Source: Xanthomarina arctica
GTDB taxonomy: Bacteria; Bacteroidota; Bacteroidia; Flavobacteriales; Flavobacteriaceae
NCBI RefSeq assembly: GCF_014638915.1
Contig: NZ_BMFQ01000004.1
Span: 248,001-312,000, forward strand
DNA: 64,000 nt
Reading direction: 5' to 3'
Shown here: in pieces, positions 60,210 to 64,000 of the stretch
Layout of the letters: every line of letters starts with the position of its first letter
Numbering within the stretch: the first letter of the stretch is position 1
Notes under the pieces: generated by a model
Told to the model about the DNA's origin: nothing
The model's input: the letters and a program-made list of their open reading frames with translations, nothing else
The model's database searches: none
Made by a program: the position numbers and the translations under genes

Positions 60210-61142
60210 ATGATGAAATGGGGTAAGAATATATTAGCTTTCATAGGATTGTCTAGTATGATGATGCTTTTTGTTTATGCGATGCAAGATGCACCAACGG
60301 ACGAGAATTTTGAAAAAAAAATAATTAACGACTATAATGTTTATGCGCTACAAATTCCAGATCATTTAAATTTTGCTGGAGAGGATATTCCATTAGATGA
60401 TCCAGATATTTATGAACGTATGGACAGAGAATTATTGGTAAATACCTATTGGCAATCCAACGGTTTGTTAATGTTTAAAAGAGCATATAAGTATTTCCCT
60501 GTTATTGAACCTATTTTGAAAAAGCATGGTGTACCAGACGATTTTAAATATCTAGCAGTTATTGAAAGTGGTTTAGTGAACGCTGTTTCTCCGGCTGGTG
60601 CTAGAGGCGTTTGGCAAATTATGCCTGCCACTGGTAAAGAATATGGTTTGGAGATAAACGATAATGTTGACGAGCGTTACAATTTAGAGAAATCTACAGA
60701 AGTAGCTTGCGAATATTTAAAGAAATCGAAGGAACAATTAGGCTCTTGGACTTTAGCGGCTGCGGCATATAATGCTGGAAATTATGGTGTTTCTAAGAGG
60801 TTGTCAGAACAAGATGTTACAGATTATTACGACTTATTGTTAGGTGAAGAAACTGGTAGATACTTATTTAGAATTGTAGCTTTAAAAGAAATTATGTCGA
60901 ACCCAGATAGATATGGTTTCAATTTTAGAGAAAAAGATCTTTATACCGAAATCCCAACTTACAAAGTGGAAGTGGACACAGCTGTAACGAATTTCGCTTC
61001 TTTTGCTAAAGGATTCGATATCAACTATAAGATATTAAAAATCCATAATCCTTGGCTAAGAGAACCTAAACTAGATAATAAATCTAGAAAACAATATTTT
61101 ATAGAAATCCCTAAAGAAGGATATTATAAAACAAAATCTTAA
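60210..61142 (+). CDS. Lytic transglycosylase (SLT/MltD type)
   Basis: A 310-residue protein with an N-terminal membrane/signal segment (about 8-25) and a lysozyme-like SLT domain (about 105-235): the catalytic Glu is in 'YLAVIESGLVNAVSPAGARG', followed by 'VWQIMPATGKEYGLEI' and 'AAAAYNAGNYGVSKRL', as in MltD. It cleaves peptidoglycan glycan strands, giving anhydro-muramyl ends. No LysM repeat is present at the C-terminus, which is a short region with 'FAKGFDINYKILKIHNPWL'. Terminated by a strong hairpin. Confidence 0.9.
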   Translation: MMKWGKNILAFIGLSSMMMLFVYAMQDAPTDENFEKKIINDYNVYALQIPDHLNFAGEDIPLDDPDIYERMDRELLVNTYWQSNGLLMFKRAYKYFPVIEPILKKHGVPDDFKYLAVIESGLVNAVSPAGARGVWQIMPATGKEYGLEINDNVDERYNLEKSTEVACEYLKKSKEQLGSWTLAAAAYNAGNYGVSKRLSEQDVTDYYDLLLGEETGRYLFRIVALKEIMSNPDRYGFNFREKDLYTEIPTYKVEVDTAVTNFASFAKGFDINYKILKIHNPWLREPKLDNKSRKQYFIEIPKEGYYKTKS

Positions 61143-61168
61143 GGAGTCTTTTTTATTCCGAAAATCAC

Positions 61169-61205
61169 AAAAAAAAACAGCTCTAATTTTAGAGCTGTTT
61201 TTTTT
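61169..61205 (+). terminator. Terminator of the lytic transglycosylase gene
   Basis: ACAGCTCTAA and TTAGAGCTGT pair around TT, flanked by A8 and T7. Confidence 0.88.
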
Positions 61206-61291
61206 GATTGAATACGCCACTAGTATTTAGCCTAATAAAAAGTGTCTTAAAAATTAACACATCTAAGAGGTTTAATAGTTATTTATTACTT

Positions 61292-61299
61292 TATATTTG
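61292..61299 (+). promoter_or_regulatory. -7 box of the NhaC-family transporter gene
   Basis: TATATTTG is a perfect TAnnTTTG box. A start about 7 bases later (near 61306) would place the 5' end of the RNA only about 8 bases before the conserved leader structure at 61314. Confidence 0.65.
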
Positions 61300-61313
61300 C
61301 CGACTTAAAATAA

Positions 61314-61375
61314 TTATCAAGAATCTCGAAAGGAGATAGCAACCTGCAATAACAAGCAAGGTGCTAAAGCGATAA
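61314..61375 (+). promoter_or_regulatory. S-box-like (SAM-I clan) minimal leader RNA, candidate riboswitch
   Basis: A 62-nt structured leader. P1 pairs TTATC (61314-61318) with GATAA (61371-61375). P2 is a 5-bp stem ATCTC/GAGAT with a GAAAG loop. P3 is CCTGC with GCAAGG. The junctions read AAGA after P1, AGCAACC before P3 and GGTGCTAAA after P3, as in S-box riboswitches. The large P2 with kink-turn and pseudoknot and the P4 stem of normal S-boxes are missing. It lies in front of an NhaC-superfamily transporter; members of that superfamily (MetT) have been predicted as methionine transporters. Ligand binding is untested. Confidence 0.6.
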
Positions 61376-61393
61376 GCCAATATTTTGGAAAAA

Positions 61394-61444
61394 ATGTTAA
61401 CACACTTCCTATACTATTTGCTTTTTGTCTTCTTTCTAAAATAA
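61394..61444 (+). CDS. Possible 16-residue leader peptide before the NhaC gene
   Basis: ATG at 61394 opens 16 codons (M-L-T-H-F-L-Y-Y-L-L-F-V-F-F-L-K) ending in TAA 8 bp before the transporter ATG. It lies just after the structured leader. It is hydrophobic and could couple translation to the transporter, but an open frame this short can arise by chance in AT-rich DNA. Confidence 0.25.
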   Translation: MLTHFLYYLLFVFFLK

Positions 61445-61452
61445 AAGTCTAA

Positions 61453-62772
61453 ATGACAGAAATTAAGCAAGCATCATCAGGTTTTAAAGCCCTAATTCCA
61501 TTATTCGTATTTGTTTTTACTTTTTTAGGAATAGGTATCTACAACAATGATTTTTACCTATTGCCAGCTCCAATAGCGGTTATATTAGGCATTGTGGTTG
61601 CTTTTATCATGTTTAAGCAGTCGGTTAATTCTAAAATTGAAACACTTTTAAAGGGTTGCGGAGACAGTAAGATCCTAACCATGTGCTTAATCTATTTATT
61701 AGCGGGTGCCTTTGCGGCTGTTACTAAGGCTACTGGAAGTGTCGATTCTATAGTAAATCTTGGTTTAGATTTTATTGCAATCCAATATATCTACTTTGGG
61801 GTATTTGTTATAGCAGCCTTTCTATCAATTTCTACTGGTACTTCTGTTGGTGCTATTGTTACTTTAGCTCCAATTGTTGTTGGGTTTGCCGGTCAAGGTG
61901 AAATCTCCTTAGCAGTGCTTTGTGGCGCCTTGCTAGGTGGCTCCATGTTTGGAGATAATTTATCTGTAATATCAGATACAACTATTGCGGCAACACAGTC
62001 TCTAGATTGTAAAATGAGTGATAAATTTAAAGAAAATATAAAAATTGCCCTTCCCGCAGCAATTTTAACTTTGGTTATTTTAGTTTATCAAGGATTCGGT
62101 TTAGAATCTGATTTTCCAGAAAATGTGGTTTACAGCTATTCGATTATAAAAATACTACCTTATATTTTAGTTGTTTTACTTTCTGTTAGCGGGGTAAACG
62201 TATTTGTTACTCTCTTTTTGGGTATTATTTCTGGAGGATTTTTAGGTGTTATGTATGGAGATTATTCGATTATTGAATCTACCAAAATTGTATATTCTGG
62301 CTTTACAAATATGACTGAGATCTTTTTATTGTCTTTACTAACGGGTGGTTTAGCCGCTCTTGTTGAAAAAAACGGGGGCATAGATTATGTTTTAAATAAA
62401 ATTAAAACTTTAATTAAAAGTAAGAAATCGGCTCAGTTTGGGATAGCAGCTTTGGTCGGTTCTATTAATTTAGCAATAGCTAATAATACCGTATCTATAA
62501 TTATAGCAGGTACTATGGCAAAAACAATCAATGATGAATACTCCTTAAATAATAAAAAAACAGCTTCAGTATTAGATGTTTTTGCTTGTATAACTCAAGG
62601 CTTATTACCTTATGGAGCACAAGTTTTAATGATTTTAAGTTTTTCCAACGGTCAAATTGGTTATTTTGATTTAGTTGGAAATACGTGGTACTTGCTTCTC
62701 TTATTTATAAGTGTTATGCTTTTTATAACCTTTAATTCTTCAAATTCAATAATTCAAAAATCTGAAATTTAA
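61453..62772 (+). CDS. NhaC-superfamily transporter, possible methionine transporter
   Basis: A 439-residue polytopic membrane protein with about 11 hydrophobic segments. NhaC/antiporter family features are 'STGTSVGAIVTLAPIVVGFA', 'GALLGGSMFGDNLSVISDTT' and 'IAATQSLDCKMSDKF'. Family members exchange Na+ for H+ or take up organic solutes. The S-box-like leader suggests control by a sulfur compound and hence a MetT-type methionine transporter, but the sequence alone would also allow a Na+/H+ antiporter. It is a single-gene unit with a leader of about 145 bases. Confidence 0.85.
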   Translation: MTEIKQASSGFKALIPLFVFVFTFLGIGIYNNDFYLLPAPIAVILGIVVAFIMFKQSVNSKIETLLKGCGDSKILTMCLIYLLAGAFAAVTKATGSVDSIVNLGLDFIAIQYIYFGVFVIAAFLSISTGTSVGAIVTLAPIVVGFAGQGEISLAVLCGALLGGSMFGDNLSVISDTTIAATQSLDCKMSDKFKENIKIALPAAILTLVILVYQGFGLESDFPENVVYSYSIIKILPYILVVLLSVSGVNVFVTLFLGIISGGFLGVMYGDYSIIESTKIVYSGFTNMTEIFLLSLLTGGLAALVEKNGGIDYVLNKIKTLIKSKKSAQFGIAALVGSINLAIANNTVSIIIAGTMAKTINDEYSLNNKKTASVLDVFACITQGLLPYGAQVLMILSFSNGQIGYFDLVGNTWYLLLLFISVMLFITFNSSNSIIQKSEI

Positions 62773-62784
62773 TTTAAACAAATT

Positions 62785-62821
62785 AAAAGATGAAATAACG
62801 GTTAGTTACTTCGTCTTTTTT
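62785..62821 (+). terminator. Terminator of the NhaC-family gene
   Basis: AAAAGATGAAATAAC pairs with GTTACTTCGTCTTTT (13 of 15 positions, one of the exceptions a wobble) around GGTTA, followed by T. It overlaps the stop of the converging TPR gene. Confidence 0.55.
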
Positions 62822-63380
62822 GAGCACGCATAGAGCCACCTTGACCATAATGTTGTGTAGGTGCTTGAGCACGCTTCATGTTATCTTTCATCATTTTAAT
62901 CTGCTCCTTTAGCATGTCGCGTTTATCTAATTTTTCAGCCTCCTTTAAAAGTAAATGTGCTTCCTGTTTTCTTCTTTTGCTGAAGGCAATTCCAGCTAAA
63001 TTCAATTTAGCCATAGCCATATCATGATCCATAGATAAACCTAAAGTAATGGCTTTTTTGAAATACTTTTCAGCTTCATTCATATTGTCTTGAGAAACCA
63101 TAATTCCGTTAAGAAAATTATAATAACCTTGTTGCTTTTTAATTAAAGCAGTTTCAGGGTTTTTAATTCTATTCAACCATTTTTGTGCACCAACAAAATC
63201 TTGTTTTCGAAGACGTAAAAAGGCTAATAATATAATTTCATTTTTAAAATATAAGAAAATGAATATGGTAGATAGTAATAGAAACATAATACCATTTCCT
63301 ATAAGGCCTTCAGTAAATTGGAAAATAGCATAAGCGATTATCAATCCTGCGATAATTAATTTAAATATTTTATTGTACAT
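62802..63380 (-). CDS. TPR-repeat membrane protein
   Basis: A 192-residue protein with two N-terminal transmembrane segments (about 5-24 and 29-46), followed by a TPR-like helical region ('MNEAEKYFKKAITLGLSMDH', 'AMAKLNLAGIAFSKRRKQEA', 'HLLLKEAEKLDKRDMLKEQI') and a basic Gln/Gly-rich tail. It probably serves as a protein-protein scaffold at the membrane. Its start overlaps the end of the DUF6263-like gene by 11 bp, so the two are translationally coupled. No specific function known. Confidence 0.75.
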   Translation of the reverse strand: MYNKIFKLIIAGLIIAYAIFQFTEGLIGNGIMFLLLSTIFIFLYFKNEIILLAFLRLRKQDFVGAQKWLNRIKNPETALIKKQQGYYNFLNGIMVSQDNMNEAEKYFKKAITLGLSMDHDMAMAKLNLAGIAFSKRRKQEAHLLLKEAEKLDKRDMLKEQIKMMKDNMKRAQAPTQHYGQGGSMRAQKRRSN

Positions 63381-64000
63381 TTTTTTTTGTTTTATAAGTT
63401 GTTTTCGAAATAATTGTTGTCGGTATTTCTATGTTTTCCATTTGGTTCATAACAGTAGTTCCTTTGGTAGTAGAATTTACAGTTATTGACTCGGGGAAAC
63501 CGGATAGTTTATTAGCAATAATTTGAGTTTCCTGAGTTCCTTTTAAATTCATAACGTAGGATCCTTCTTCAGAAGCCATAGTTACATTACTTTTAGCATT
63601 TAAAGTAATGTTTTTACTTAAGTCTATTAAAGTCCAAGTGTTGTTTGCTAAAAGATCGCCTGTATATTTGTTAGTCCATTGATCTCCAACCAAAACTTTC
63701 TTTTTAGGATAAAAATAAGTCACTTGCTCAAAACTTTTAGAAAGACTTTCATTACCATATTCTTTTTTTAGAGCTTCAATGGTAAGTTCTTTGGTAAATT
63801 CATCTTCAATTCCGGCATTATAAACCATTTTTTGAATCATAGCATCTGTTCCTGATACGTTTCGGATTTTGCCGTTTTTGAGCATTTCAATTTTTAAGAC
63901 AGAATTTGTTAAGCCAGAGAACATTTTTGACTCAAAATCGTCATCTTTGATCTCCAAATTTGTGTCTATATTCATTAAATCACCATAAATATTGGATGTA
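63370..64000 (-). CDS. DUF6263-like exported protein, C-terminal part (partial)
   Basis: The frame runs through the right edge of the window (an internal ATG at 63975 is not the start, since the frame stays open beyond it), so at least 209 C-terminal residues are visible. They contain 'KKVLVGDQWTNKYTGDLLAN', 'SEEGSYVMNLKGTQETQIIA' and 'MENIEIPTTIISKTTY', a beta-rich pattern like DUF6263 proteins of Bacteroidetes, which are exported and of unknown function. It overlaps the start of the TPR gene by 11 bp. Confidence 0.6.
   Translation of the reverse strand, partial: TSNIYGDLMNIDTNLEIKDDDFESKMFSGLTNSVLKIEMLKNGKIRNVSGTDAMIQKMVYNAGIEDEFTKELTIEALKKEYGNESLSKSFEQVTYFYPKKKVLVGDQWTNKYTGDLLANNTWTLIDLSKNITLNAKSNVTMASEEGSYVMNLKGTQETQIIANKLSGFPESITVNSTTKGTTVMNQMENIEIPTTIISKTTYKTKKNVQ

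Noticed and set aside
61314-61375. Other riboswitch classes (TPP, cobalamin, SAM-II) for the NhaC leader
   Set aside because: None of their conserved cores are present; only the S-box junction and P3 sequences fit.
1-64000. Prophage, IS elements, CRISPR arrays, tRNA or rRNA genes
   Set aside because: No integrase, transposase, repeat-spacer array, cloverleaf or rRNA-like sequence was recognised on either strand by reading; a software scan could still find a short remnant.

Overview
The window is a chromosomal segment of an aerobic marine-type member of the Flavobacteriaceae (Bacteroidetes). The evidence is strongly AT-rich DNA, Bacteroidetes-type -7 boxes (TAnnTTTG), almost no Shine-Dalgarno sequences, type IX secretion (T9SS) C-terminal sorting domains, lipoproteins ending in C-S-S-D-D, a fused ccoN-ccoO oxidase gene and type B ribosomal protein L31. 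No phage, IS element, CRISPR array, tRNA or rRNA gene was seen. The genus cannot be fixed by reading alone.

Layout. 1-1.0 kb: end of a TonB-dependent receptor. 1.3-3.9 kb: a VWA protein and a MoxR-type AAA+ ATPase. 4.0-13.5 kb: a complete cbb3 oxidase locus (ccoI; ccoS-NO-Q-P-G-H plus a DsbD/SafE-like membrane protein) with a divergent Crp/Fnr regulator. Two identical 18-bp palindromes lie at identical spacing from the two leftward promoters. 13.5-15.7 kb: a YdeI-like protein and an M1 aminopeptidase. 15.8-24.1 kb: a beta-oxidation operon (MarR regulator, HADH/enoyl-CoA hydratase fusion, thiolase, acyl-CoA dehydrogenase) and an acyl-CoA synthetase. The operon gaps hold A/G-rich inverted repeats, one pair enclosing a four-helix-bundle gene that has no start codon. 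24.2-31.1 kb: purL, a secreted endonuclease I and an rRNA methyltransferase.

31.2-39.5 kb is the most interesting region. An ECF sigma factor gene is followed by an anti-sigma-like protein, a Spy/ZraP-like protein, EF-hand proteins (one split by an in-frame TGA), two YHYH-domain lipoproteins, a YwqK-like lipoprotein, an SCO protein and a T9SS-secreted CotH-family kinase. Four transcription-start regions here carry exactly the same bipartite motif, CAAGT-N15-CATCTAAA. This indicates one sigma-controlled envelope/surface regulon built around metal- and Ca-binding proteins and a secreted kinase. A second, smaller ECF/anti-sigma/Spy-like module lies at 40.6-42.1 kb.

42.4-64 kb is mainly housekeeping and secreted functions: an MsbA-like ABC exporter, a phosphohexomutase, a GT2 glycosyltransferase, L31, a GlmU-like protein, a YhhN-like membrane protein, a T9SS metallophosphoesterase, a peptide-binding lipoprotein, two tandem T9SS paralogs, mtaB, a lytic transglycosylase, and an NhaC-family transporter. 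The NhaC-family gene is preceded by a very short leader RNA that keeps the P1/P3 core of S-box (SAM-I) riboswitches but lacks the usual large P2 and P4 parts. The window ends inside a DUF6263-like gene.
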